Source: Aliivibrio wodanis (lineage in GTDB: Bacteria; Pseudomonadota; Gammaproteobacteria; Enterobacterales; Vibrionaceae). From it: a stretch of 64,000 bases of DNA. The position numbers were made by a program, and so were the translations under genes. Positions within the stretch are counted from its first letter, which is position 1. Each line of letters opens with the position of its first letter. Below are positions 18,978-26,976 of this stretch, piece by piece. The stretch is taken from NCBI GenBank assembly GCA_000953695.1, contig LN554847.1:437801-501800 (forward strand), read 5' to 3'. The notes under the pieces are model-generated. The model worked only from the letters and a program-made list of their open reading frames with translations. It ran no database searches and was not told the origin of the DNA.

Positions 18978-19277
18978 ATGAAAATTGTGGCAGTAACAGC
19001 GTGTCCAACCGGAATTGCACACACTTACATGGCAGCAGATGTGCTTAAAAAGGCGGCTGCGAAATTGGGAGTGTCAATCAAAGTGGAAACTCAAGGCGCA
19101 ATGGGTGTTGAAGAAGTTCTCACATCTGTTGATATTGTGAATGCAGATCTTGTTATCATCGCATCGGATATCGAAATTGAAAATAAAAGTCGTTTTTTAG
19201 GCATTAATACTAAGCAATACAGTATTGAATCCATACTGACTGATGTAGACACTATTTTGAGAAAACACCTTTCATAA
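18978..19277 (+). CDS. PTS fructose-type EIIB, stand-alone
   Basis: A 99-residue free EIIB domain. The phospho-cysteine is Cys9 in VTACPTGIAHTYMAAD, followed by IKVETQGAMG, the usual fructose EIIB landmarks. It accepts phosphate from an EIIA and passes it to sugar bound by an EIIC. No EIIC is encoded with it, so it may serve a neighbouring permease or act in regulation. Its stop overlaps the start of the next gene (TAATG). It is divergent from the EIIACB permease gene, sharing a 247-base gap that holds operator copy 1. Confidence 0.9.
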   Translation: MKIVAVTACPTGIAHTYMAADVLKKAAAKLGVSIKVETQGAMGVEEVLTSVDIVNADLVIIASDIEIENKSRFLGINTKQYSIESILTDVDTILRKHLS

Positions 19278-20062
19278 TGGTATCGACAATTATCGATTAT
19301 CGCATTACCTTCTTTGTAAAAGAGCAAGGCTTGCCACCTCAAGTGGCGAGTCAGCTCACTCGACTTGCTAAAAAGTTTAAGAGCCTTGTTTATATTGATA
19401 ATATTACTCAAAACCTCAGTAGTGATGCAGCAAGTCCGCTCGGTTTACTAAAAGTAGGATTGAGGCCGGGAGATTTTTGTCAATTGGTGACCGTAGGAAT
19501 GGATGCGGAGTGGGCTAACTTTGTTCTGACTGACTTACTTGCTTCCACCTTTGATTTTGTTGCTTCGGATAAACTGTGTGATTTCTCAGAAACTATTGTT
19601 AATACCCGTCCGCAATTAACCCCTAACTGCGAAGTTGATTTTCATTACGTTAAAGCGCAAGCCGTCTTATCTAAATTCGAGATTTTAAAAGGCTTGTCAC
19701 AGCTGATTTACCCACAAGAGTCTGATGAATTGTTGTTGTCTTTGATAAAGCGAGAAGAACGCTCATCAACGGCAATGGCAAAACAAATCGCTTTACCTCA
19801 TGTTATTTCTCCTTATGTTGAGAAGCCGACCATAGCGATCATTCGTAGTGATTATTCGGTGGATTGGGCATCAAAAATGGGGGAGGTAAACTTGATTATT
19901 GCCTTAGTTCTGCCTGAGAAACCAAGTAAACCTATGATACTCGCTGCGACTTATTTAACTCGTAATATGTTGTCTGAGGAGTTTAGCCAACGTTTGGTAA
20001 ATACGAGACAACCAAAAGGGTTGCAGGCGTTGATTTTATACGCCATGTGTCAGTTGTTATAA
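19277..20062 (+). CDS. Degenerate HPr domain fused to fructose-type EIIA
   Basis: A 261-residue two-domain protein. Residues about 6-92 align with HPr: YRITFFVKEQGLPPQVASQL, then SPLGLLKVGLRPGDFCQL and a final MDAEWANFVLTDLLAS helix. The HPr active-site His in LHxRPA is replaced (LPPQVA, His to Pro and Arg to Gln), so this half should not carry phosphate. Residues about 120-261 are a fructose/mannitol-type EIIA with a phospho-His at about 175 in KQIALPHVIS. FruB proteins have the opposite order (EIIA first). It is translationally coupled to the EIIB gene. It may act as an accessory phosphodonor or a regulator; function not established from sequence. Confidence 0.75.
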   Translation: MVSTIIDYRITFFVKEQGLPPQVASQLTRLAKKFKSLVYIDNITQNLSSDAASPLGLLKVGLRPGDFCQLVTVGMDAEWANFVLTDLLASTFDFVASDKLCDFSETIVNTRPQLTPNCEVDFHYVKAQAVLSKFEILKGLSQLIYPQESDELLLSLIKREERSSTAMAKQIALPHVISPYVEKPTIAIIRSDYSVDWASKMGEVNLIIALVLPEKPSKPMILAATYLTRNMLSEEFSQRLVNTRQPKGLQALILYAMCQLL

Positions 20063-20069
20063 TTAAAAA

Positions 20070-20097
20070 GCTGACTCAACAACAAGGCTAAGTCAGC
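20070..20097. terminator. Hairpin between convergent EIIA fusion and manA
   Basis: 7-bp stem GCTGACT / AGTCAGC (20070-20076 with 20091-20097) in the 60-base gap between converging genes; A and T runs flank it, so it may work in both directions. Confidence 0.6.
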
Positions 20098-20122
20098 GTA
20101 TTTCTATCTTTATATCTAAGCG

Positions 20123-21322
20123 TTAGTTATACGCTCTTGCCACTTTCCCACTTGATTTTAGTGTGTATTGGTGTGCGTAAGCTGGAACAAAAATAGAATG
20201 CCCTTTAGGTACATTGACCGTTTCACCTGTTGAGTGATGCAATGTCATGTCACCATCAATCGCAAATAAAATCTCGGCACTGTGCGTTTCTAGTGGTAGA
20301 TCATCAACTGATGCAAATACTGAGAATTTAAAATCGCTCACAGGGATAGGGTAATTCATCCCTCCATTAATAATGTTAGGTTGCATAATCAATGATTCAG
20401 TAGAAATACTAACAAACTCTGTGCAATCCATAAGCTCATCAATATCCATGAATTTTGGGGTTAACCCTGCGCGCAGTACATTGTCTGAATTTGCCATTAT
20501 CTCTAGTCCAGTGCCATTAATGTAAGCATGAGGCGTACAAGCGTTTAAGTACATGGCTTCACCCGGTTGCAGAGTAATGACATTAAGTATTAATGGAGTA
20601 AATAAACCAATGTCATTTGGGTACTGAGTTGATAAATCATCAATTAAAGCAAATAGAGCATTTTGTTTATTATTGTTGGCGAAGTGACCTAGATCGGTTA
20701 ATGCCGACTCTTTTGCATTATCAGTTAATGAAAGAATATCTTTAAAGAAGCATTTTAACCCTTGTGAGTTTGGCTGTTGTTCAAAACTTGTGATGATTTC
20801 TTCAAGAGAAGGCAGCGCCATTTGGTTAAATAGGGCAATGATCTCGTTATATTCTCTAAAACCATTCATCGCTTTGTAAGGTGTTAACGCGTATACCAAT
20901 TCTGGTTTGTGGTTATTGTCTTTATAGTTACGATTAAATGCATTCAGCTCTATTCCTGATTGCTCTTCTTTATCGTAGCCTGCCATCGCTTGTTGTTTAT
21001 TAGGATGAACCTGAATAGAGAGTGCTTTTTCTGCTGCTAATACTTTGAATAAATATGGTAATTCACCAAAGTGATCTGCCGTTAACGAAGATAAATAGGC
21101 GGTTTGATCTTGATTGATTAGCTCAGATAATAAGGTTGGTTGGCCATTCATAGTAACGGTAGAACAACCATTTGGGTGAGCGCCCATCCATAATTCTGCT
21201 TGTGGCTTATTGCTGGTGTTTTTTATATCAAATAAGGCTTCGATAGAGGTGAAGCTTCCCCATGCATAATCTTGAATTACATTGGTCATAGGGTAAAAGA
21301 ATTGTTGAGTTGATTTATTCAT
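20123..21322 (-). CDS. manA: Mannose-6-phosphate isomerase, class I
   Basis: ManA converts mannose-6-phosphate to fructose-6-phosphate and needs zinc; it is cytoplasmic. The 399-residue length is normal. Zinc-ligand and signature regions are LSIQVHPNKQQA near residue 99, the HKPELVYAL segment near residue 137, and the class I signature NACTPHAYINGTGLEIMANSDN-VLRAGLTPKF around residues 263-293 (quoted in parts). It is downstream of the EIIABC permease gene on the same strand with a 93-base gap, so the permease is likely to make mannose-6-phosphate or a convertible sugar phosphate. Confidence 0.95.
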   Translation of the reverse strand: MNKSTQQFFYPMTNVIQDYAWGSFTSIEALFDIKNTSNKPQAELWMGAHPNGCSTVTMNGQPTLLSELINQDQTAYLSSLTADHFGELPYLFKVLAAEKALSIQVHPNKQQAMAGYDKEEQSGIELNAFNRNYKDNNHKPELVYALTPYKAMNGFREYNEIIALFNQMALPSLEEIITSFEQQPNSQGLKCFFKDILSLTDNAKESALTDLGHFANNNKQNALFALIDDLSTQYPNDIGLFTPLILNVITLQPGEAMYLNACTPHAYINGTGLEIMANSDNVLRAGLTPKFMDIDELMDCTEFVSISTESLIMQPNIINGGMNYPIPVSDFKFSVFASVDDLPLETHSAEILFAIDGDMTLHHSTGETVNVPKGHSIFVPAYAHQYTLKSSGKVARAYN

Positions 21323-21350
21323 AATGCACTCGATGTCATCAATGGAAAGC

Positions 21351-21407
21351 TTCTCCAGTGCGTTTCAAATCTTGTTTTACTGAATCAAGAGAGAAAACAC
21401 TGGAGAA
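21351..21407 (-). other. Intercistronic hairpin between EIIABC gene and manA
   Basis: Perfect 10-bp stem TTCTCCAGTG / CACTGGAGAA (21351-21360 with 21398-21407) with a 37-base loop and no T-tract. It may stabilise or attenuate the polycistronic message. Confidence 0.5.
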
Positions 21408-21415
21408 AGAGAAGG

Positions 21416-23317
21416 TTAAGCTGCCGCTACAGAAAATGATTTCGCTTGGCGAGCTTTTTTAATAGAAACACAAACCAATGCGGTTACGGTTGCGCCCGCT
21501 GCCATGCAAGCCAGTGCTAATACCGGTTTATTCATTGCACCAAGTAGAGCAACAACAGGACCACCGTGAGCAACGCTGTTTGTTATGCCAAATGAGAACG
21601 CCATTACTGCGGCAACCATAGAACCAAGGATATTGGCAGGGATAACTGAGATAGGATCTTGCGCTGCAAATGGAATGGCACCTTCAGAGATTCCCACCAG
21701 ACCCATGGCACCAGAGGCTTTACCTGCTTCAATTTCAGACTCTTCAAAGATATTGAATTTGCGACCAATAACCGTTGCTAATGACATACCTAGTGGAGCG
21801 ACAGGAATTGCACACGCCATCGCGCCCATGAATTGAGTTTGACCACTCGCAATCATGCCGACAGAGAATAGGAAGGCGACTTTATTGAATGGACCACCCA
21901 TATCAAAGCCAGCCATGCCACCTAGAACGATACCAAGTAGAACAACGTTACCTGTGCTCATGTTGGTTAGTAGTACGTTTAGTGAATCCATCAAATCAGC
22001 AATCGGCGCACCAATAACAAAAATGAATAATGAAGCGATGAATAGTGAACCTGTAATAGGTGCAATAACGATAGGCACAAGAGGTTGAATGAACTTGTGG
22101 TAGTTGATGTTAACGATGAATTTAACAAAATAGCCCACTAGCAGACCGGCGATAATGGCACCGATAAAACCAGTACCTGCATCAGCACCATAAAATGAGC
22201 CGTTATTGGCAATCCAACCACCAATAAGGCCAGGAGTTAACGCTGGACGATCAGCAATCGCATAAGCAATGTAACCCGCAAGAATTGGGATCATTAAGGT
22301 AAAAGCGACAACACCAACATCGAGCACTTTGTTCCATAAACTACCTGGAGGAATAGCCATACCGCTTTCAGTTGGTTGACCACCCAGAGCAAGTGCCAGT
22401 GCGATTAATAAACCGCCAGTGACAACAAATGGGATCATGTGTGATACGCCATTCATTAGGTAACGATAAATATCTGAGCGGGTTTGAGACGAACTGCCTT
22501 TGTTATCTGAGCTTGATTTAGTTGTATCAGCAACAAAAGGAGGTTGTGTAAGAGATTGAGTAATTAAGCCTTTTGCATCTTTAATCGGTGCTTTAACGTT
22601 GGTTTGAATCAGCTTTTTACCTGCGAAGCGAGTCAGATCTACTTGTTTGTCACATGCGACGATAATCGCTTCTGCTTTTTCAATTTCTTCTGCGGTAGGG
22701 CTGTTTTTAACGCCAATAGAGCCGTTAGTTTCTACCTTGATGGTGTAGCCTAATTCTGCCGCGCCTTTTTCTAGTGCTTCAGAAGCTAAGTAGGTGTGGG
22801 CAATACCTGCAGGGCAACCAGTGACACCAATTAAAAAGCCATTAGTTGCTTCAACTGCGTTGGTGTTTTCTGTTTTTTCAAGTAGTAGCGCTAACGCCAT
22901 TTTTGGTGATGTTGCGGCTAAGAATTTTTCAATAAATCCATCTTCAATGAGTTTACAAGACAGTTCAGCCAGTACTTCAATGTGATGATCTGCACCGTTT
23001 TCAGGGGAGGCAATCATAAAGAATAATTTAGATGGTAGCCCATCTTCAGCGCCATATTCGATACCTTGCTTGCTGATACCAATCATGACTGCAGGGGAGA
23101 TAACCGCCGAGCTTTTCGCATGTGGTAGTGCGACGCCTTCTTCAAAGCCTGTATTTCCTAATTCTTCTCTTGCGTAGATATCATTAAGAAATACCTGTTT
23201 GTCATTGATTCGACCTTGTTGCAGAAGATGTTCTGCCATTTCAGAAAAAACGTCGTCTTTGGTTTTTGCTGCAAGATCTAAGCAAATTAGCTGTTCGTTG
23301 ATTAAGTCAGTAATCAT
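21416..23317 (-). CDS. PTS fructose/mannose-family permease, EIIA-EIIB-EIIC fusion
   Basis: A 633-residue PTS permease. Order: EIIA with phospho-His 66 in GVALPHAKSS; EIIB (about 160-260) with Cys168 in IGVTGCPAGIAHTYLAS; a linker; EIIC (about 290-620) with MNGVSHMIPFVVTGGLL, GFDMGGPFNKVAFLF and EGAIPFAAQDP. The A-B-C order is that of MngA/HrsA and of the vibrio mannose permease group. ManA lies directly downstream on the same strand, so mannose is the best guess for substrate; fructose or a mannoside is possible. The ATG follows GGGAATAACTT. Operator copy 2 lies 82 bases upstream. Confidence 0.9.
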   Translation of the reverse strand: MITDLINEQLICLDLAAKTKDDVFSEMAEHLLQQGRINDKQVFLNDIYAREELGNTGFEEGVALPHAKSSAVISPAVMIGISKQGIEYGAEDGLPSKLFFMIASPENGADHHIEVLAELSCKLIEDGFIEKFLAATSPKMALALLLEKTENTNAVEATNGFLIGVTGCPAGIAHTYLASEALEKGAAELGYTIKVETNGSIGVKNSPTAEEIEKAEAIIVACDKQVDLTRFAGKKLIQTNVKAPIKDAKGLITQSLTQPPFVADTTKSSSDNKGSSSQTRSDIYRYLMNGVSHMIPFVVTGGLLIALALALGGQPTESGMAIPPGSLWNKVLDVGVVAFTLMIPILAGYIAYAIADRPALTPGLIGGWIANNGSFYGADAGTGFIGAIIAGLLVGYFVKFIVNINYHKFIQPLVPIVIAPITGSLFIASLFIFVIGAPIADLMDSLNVLLTNMSTGNVVLLGIVLGGMAGFDMGGPFNKVAFLFSVGMIASGQTQFMGAMACAIPVAPLGMSLATVIGRKFNIFEESEIEAGKASGAMGLVGISEGAIPFAAQDPISVIPANILGSMVAAVMAFSFGITNSVAHGGPVVALLGAMNKPVLALACMAAGATVTALVCVSIKKARQAKSFSVAAA

Positions 23318-23398
23318 AAGTTATTCCCATTTGGGTGGATGTCTTGTGTGGGAATAGTGTGATTCTGATGAGATAGATTGGTAAGTGTGCGAGAAATG

Positions 23399-23437
23399 CA
23401 TTTACTGGATTTTTGTATCCTCTAAAGCCAAGTGTGA
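23399..23437 (-). promoter_or_regulatory. 39-bp PTS-locus operator, copy 2
   Basis: Starts CATTTACTGGATTTTTGTAT and ends CCAAGTGTGA on the plus strand; aligns gap-free with copies 1 and 3. It lies between the EIIABC gene and the divergent AraC-family gene. The bases 23433-23448 read TGTGATTCAGCTCTGA, close to the CRP pattern TGTGA-N6-TCACA. Confidence 0.77.
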
Positions 23438-23606
23438 TTCAGCTCTGATTTTTATAAATCCAAAAAGCTATAATGCACAAGTCAAAAAAGTACTTAATAA
23501 ATAATGACTTACATTGTTGTTTTTATGTAATTATTGATGGGTTATTTATCAATAACGTCCTGATTTTGATGGGGTTGGTGGATAAAAGTGTGGTTAATTT
23601 TAGTAA

Positions 23607-24473
23607 GTGATGAGCATGGGTTTAGTATTTAATACTGTTTTAGAGGCGCTACTGTCAGAAAGAGAAAGCTTTAATCAGATCTGGTTTGCAGGCGATAAAG
23701 TGACGCCTCCCTCATGTTGTTACCAAGTTAACTTTCCCCGTTTAGAGCTAGTGATTAGCGGTGAGTACCTAAATCAGATCGAAGATCCAGACATTGGGAT
23801 TACTGAAGTTAAAATCATGGCGGGAGACGCGCTCTATATCCCACCAAACTGCTGGAATAAACCTAATTGGAGTGAGGATTGTTCTGTACTGAGCTTACTT
23901 TTTGGTCGCAGACAAGTGGGGTTCAGTTTAGTGAGTAAGCGTAAGGGCGAAGAGGGTTTCTATGATGTGCAAAAGTACAGTATTCAAACTCGAACTGGCC
24001 ATGCGATTGATAACATTTTAGAAGCGCTAAATGCTCTCGCTCGTGAACCTAATAAAAACCAGATTGATGAGTATCTACTTTTGGCATTGTTGAGTTATAG
24101 CAAAACAATGTTAGGGGAGCCAAATGATGTCATCTCTCCTAAAAAGCGCAGTGAAGATCTTTATCAAGGGATATGCATTTATATCCAAGAAAACTTCCAT
24201 CGTAGTATTGATAGAAATAATATCGCTAGTCGTTTTAATATTTCGCCAAACCATTTGTCTCGTATGTTTAGGCAGCAAGGGCATATGACGCTAGCAGATT
24301 ATATTACTTGGGTGCGTATTGAACGTGCCAAATTTATGTTGAAGAAATATACCTTCCGTTTAACTGAAGTCGCTACGCGTTGTGGTTTTCAAGACGTGAA
24401 TTATTTTTATCGAGTATTTAAAAAGAAGACCAGTTATACCCCATCAGACTATCGAACTATGGTTAAAATATAG
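23607..24473 (+). CDS. AraC-family regulator of the PTS locus
   Basis: A regulator of about 288 residues. Residues about 1-160 form a cupin-like AraC N-terminal domain (GDALYIPPNCWNKPNW). The C-terminal 100 residues hold two helix-turn-helix motifs: NIASRFNISPNHLSRMFRQQ and LTEVATRCGFQDVNYFYRVF, with the family ending KKTSYTPSDYR. AraC-type activators bind asymmetric sites upstream of promoters. It is divergent from the EIIABC-manA unit and central to the PTS cluster, so the three 39-bp elements are its likely targets. A similar arrangement (AraC regulator beside a mannose-type EIIABC and manA) occurs in Vibrio cholerae. GTG 23607, ATG 23610 and ATG 23616 are all possible starts. Confidence 0.88.
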   Translation: MMSMGLVFNTVLEALLSERESFNQIWFAGDKVTPPSCCYQVNFPRLELVISGEYLNQIEDPDIGITEVKIMAGDALYIPPNCWNKPNWSEDCSVLSLLFGRRQVGFSLVSKRKGEEGFYDVQKYSIQTRTGHAIDNILEALNALAREPNKNQIDEYLLLALLSYSKTMLGEPNDVISPKKRSEDLYQGICIYIQENFHRSIDRNNIASRFNISPNHLSRMFRQQGHMTLADYITWVRIERAKFMLKKYTFRLTEVATRCGFQDVNYFYRVFKKKTSYTPSDYRTMVKI

Positions 24474-24752
24474 TTTTTATTAATTACTATATAATAAAGC
24501 TAAATGAAAACCCTATCGTAAAGATCATATTCAGTATTTTTTCTAAATAACCATGTTGAATGACACATATTTAACGTGGTTTCCCCCTCTTATTGTTAAA
24601 AATTTCTCCACCATATTTTTGTGATCTATCACTCTTAAAGTCAGTCTTTTATTGGTTTTAACTTTAAGTTGTTGTTATTAATCGCTTTGTGATTTGTTTT
24701 TCTATGTGTTCTATCCTTTCTATCTTTTTTTAACACATAATTGTTACTGTCA

Positions 24753-24791
24753 TCACACTTTGATTTTGCGGGTACAAAAGTCCAGTAAATG
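24753..24791 (+). promoter_or_regulatory. 39-bp PTS-locus operator, copy 3
   Basis: Plus strand starts TCACACTTTGATTTTGCGGG and ends TCCAGTAAATG; its reverse complement aligns gap-free with copies 1 and 2. It is 102 bases upstream of the EIIA gene and in the same orientation relative to its gene as the other two. It is the only feature I can support in the 24474-24892 gap, which is otherwise AT-rich and non-coding. Confidence 0.77.
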
Positions 24792-24892
24792 CTTTAAATA
24801 TCAACTTACCAAATGCCACTTTAATTCATATTATTCCCTCATCAACTTAATGCAGTTTGAATTAAGTAAAAATTCTTATTAAGGGAAATACC

Positions 24893-25324
24893 ATGATCAC
24901 TACATTAGTAAATACCAACTTAATTAAATTGAACTTAGAAGCGACAACGAAAGATGGCGTATTTTCTGAGTTAGCTGAAATGTTATTAAAAAATAACCGT
25001 ATCGATAATAAAGAAAACTTTTTAGCGGGTATTTATGAGCGTGAAGCGCAGTGTGTGACTTCTGATATGGGAATTGCTTACCCTCATACAAAAAATGCCG
25101 CGGTTATTGAACCAGCTATTGCGATTGGCGTATCAAAAACGGCGATTGAATACGGTGCTGATGATGACCAACCAACCGTATTTTTTATGATTGCCTCACC
25201 AGAAAGCGGCGATCACCACATTTATGCACTACAAGCGTTATTTGAAAAATTCGGTGATGATCTAATTGCAGATATGCAAAAAGCGACGACCGAGCAAGAC
25301 ATTTTAGATTTACTGATTAATTAA
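24893..25324 (+). CDS. PTS fructose-type EIIA, stand-alone
   Basis: A 143-residue free EIIA domain. The N-terminus (MITTLVNTNLIKLNLEATTK) is clearly paralogous to those of the two large permeases, and the phospho-His is His65 in GIAYPHTKNA. It would take phosphate from HPr (or from a diphosphoryl carrier) and give it to an EIIB, most likely the C-terminal EIIB of the EIICB permease encoded next. The ATG follows AAGGGAAATACC. The two genes are separated by a palindromic repeat of about 160 bases. Confidence 0.92.
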   Translation: MITTLVNTNLIKLNLEATTKDGVFSELAEMLLKNNRIDNKENFLAGIYEREAQCVTSDMGIAYPHTKNAAVIEPAIAIGVSKTAIEYGADDDQPTVFFMIASPESGDHHIYALQALFEKFGDDLIADMQKATTEQDILDLLIN

Positions 25325-25486
25325 TACCAATCGTAGTAAATAACTGGTCATCCTAGCTGGTTAAAAGACTTGATAACTGCGTTAGAATTTTTGATTGTAG
25401 AATAACTACTTATCGAAAAATTCTGCCTTGTTTTCAAGCCTTTTTCCTTCGCTATTTCTGAACACTTACTTACTGTGATTGGCATA
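25325..25486. repeat. Palindromic MITE-like repeat
   Basis: The ends are imperfect inverted repeats: AATACCAATCGTAGTAA at the left and TTACTGTGATTGGCATA at the right. Inside, AGAATTTTT and AAAAATTCT form a second pair. The sequence TACCAATC...CATCCTAGCTGGTTAAA...ATTCTGCCTTGTTTT has the look of the abundant vibrio palindromic elements. It carries no gene. It sits within an operon between EIIA and EIICB genes and could act as an mRNA hairpin. Confidence 0.65.
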
Positions 25487-25519
25487 ACTTTTAGTTTTAC
25501 TCACTTTAGGATTACTTTT

Positions 25520-26920
25520 ATGTCAACGATGACTGCAACAACTCAACCATCTGGTGATTGGAAACAAACACTATCCAAATTAAAAGGACACTTGCTTTTT
25601 GGTACATCTCACATGCTTCCGTTCGTGGTTGCAGGTGGGGTACTTTTAGCTCTAGCAGTAATGGCTACGGGTAAAGGTGCAGTTCCTGATACGGGTATTC
25701 TAGCGGATATTTCAACTATCGCGATTAAAGGTCTTGTACTTTTCCCAATCATTCTTGGTGGCTTTATTGGTTATTCTATTGCGGATAAACCAGCATTAGC
25801 GCCTGCATTTATTGCATCAGGTATTATGGCTGATTTAGGTGGTGGCTTCCTTGGTTGTATCGTTGCTGGTTTCATTGCTGGCGGTGTGGTTCTTCAACTT
25901 AAGAGATTGCCTATCCCAGCACATTTAAGCGCACTAGGCGTTTACTTTATTTATCCTCTTGTTGGTACGCTAGTTTCTGCTGGTATCGTAATGTGGGGCT
26001 TAGGTGCAGCTATCTCTTCTTTCATGATTGCGATGAATGAATTCCTAGCGTCAATGGCGGGTTCTTCTAAAGCGGTTCTAGGTGCGATTCTTGGTGGTAT
26101 GACGGCGTTTGATATGGGTGGCCCAATCAACAAAGTAGCAACACTATTCGCTCAAACACAAGTAAATACACAACCATGGCTAATGGGTGGCGTTGGTATC
26201 GCGATTTGTACTCCACCACTAGGTATGGCACTTGCAACATTCATGTTTAAGAAGAAATTCTCTAAAGAAGAGCAAGAAGCAGGTAAAGCAGCGGCAATCA
26301 TGGGTTCAATTGGTATCTCTGAAGGGGCTATCCCGTTCGCAGCAAATGACCCAATGCGTGTTCTTCCATCTATCGTAATTGGCGGCATGGTTGGTTGTGT
26401 GTTTGGCTTCATGACTGATGTATTACTTCATGCACCTTGGGGCGGTTTAATTACAGCACCTGTCTCTAGCAACATCCCAATGTATGTTGTAGGTATTGCA
26501 CTAGGTTCATTAACAACAGCGCTAATTGTTGGCTTCTGGAAACCAGTAGTTGTAGAAGATGAAACAGCAGTAGCAACACCAGTACAAGCTCAAGCGGCAC
26601 CAGTTGCTGGCGAAGGTGAGTATGATGTTCTAGCGGTTACATGTTGTCCTTCAGGTGTAGCACACACGTTCATGGCAGCAAAAGCACTAGAGAAAGCAGC
26701 CGCAGCAGCAGGCATCAAGATTAAAGTTGAGACTCAAGGTTCTAACGGCTTAGTGAACAAACTGACAGCAAAAGACGTAGCGAACGCTAAGTTCATTATC
26801 CTTGCTCATGATATTCCAGTAAAAGAATCAGATCGTTTTGCTAACATTCGTCAAGTTGAATGTTCAACCAAAGGCGCAATGAAAACGGCATTATCATTGA
26901 TTCAAGACAATATAAAATAA
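25520..26920 (+). CDS. PTS fructose-family permease, EIIC-EIIB fusion
   Basis: A 466-residue permease with EIIC first (about 20-345: LLFGTSHMLPFVVAGGVLL, FDMGGPINKVATLFAQTQVN, EGAIPFAANDP) and EIIB last (active Cys about 376 in VTCCPSGVAHTF). It is closely similar to the EIIC and EIIB parts of the permease at 16859, including the shared segment GPINKVATLFAQTQVN, so the two arose by duplication. It lacks its own EIIA and probably uses the one encoded at 24893. The ATG at 25520 follows AGGATTACTTTT; the upstream in-frame GTG lies in the repeat and is not used. Confidence 0.92.
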   Translation: MSTMTATTQPSGDWKQTLSKLKGHLLFGTSHMLPFVVAGGVLLALAVMATGKGAVPDTGILADISTIAIKGLVLFPIILGGFIGYSIADKPALAPAFIASGIMADLGGGFLGCIVAGFIAGGVVLQLKRLPIPAHLSALGVYFIYPLVGTLVSAGIVMWGLGAAISSFMIAMNEFLASMAGSSKAVLGAILGGMTAFDMGGPINKVATLFAQTQVNTQPWLMGGVGIAICTPPLGMALATFMFKKKFSKEEQEAGKAAAIMGSIGISEGAIPFAANDPMRVLPSIVIGGMVGCVFGFMTDVLLHAPWGGLITAPVSSNIPMYVVGIALGSLTTALIVGFWKPVVVEDETAVATPVQAQAAPVAGEGEYDVLAVTCCPSGVAHTFMAAKALEKAAAAAGIKIKVETQGSNGLVNKLTAKDVANAKFIILAHDIPVKESDRFANIRQVECSTKGAMKTALSLIQDNIK

Positions 26921-26925
26921 TACAT

Positions 26926-26956
26926 AAAGCGCGGTGTAATTACATCGCGCTTTTTA
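26926..26956 (+). terminator. Rho-independent terminator between EIICB and GH92 genes
   Basis: Stem AAAGCGCG / CGCGCTTT (26926-26933 with 26946-26953), extended by a weaker inner stem, then TTTTT. It may only partly separate the permease and mannosidase transcripts, because the GH92 start follows within 25 bases. Confidence 0.8.
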
Positions 26957-26976
26957 TTAAAATTAAGGATGAATTC

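Noticed and set aside
24694-24882. 62-codon ORF between the AraC regulator and EIIA genes
   Set aside because: It is rich in Phe, Tyr and Cys from AT-rich DNA, lacks a ribosome site, and covers operator copy 3; it is more likely leader and promoter DNA.
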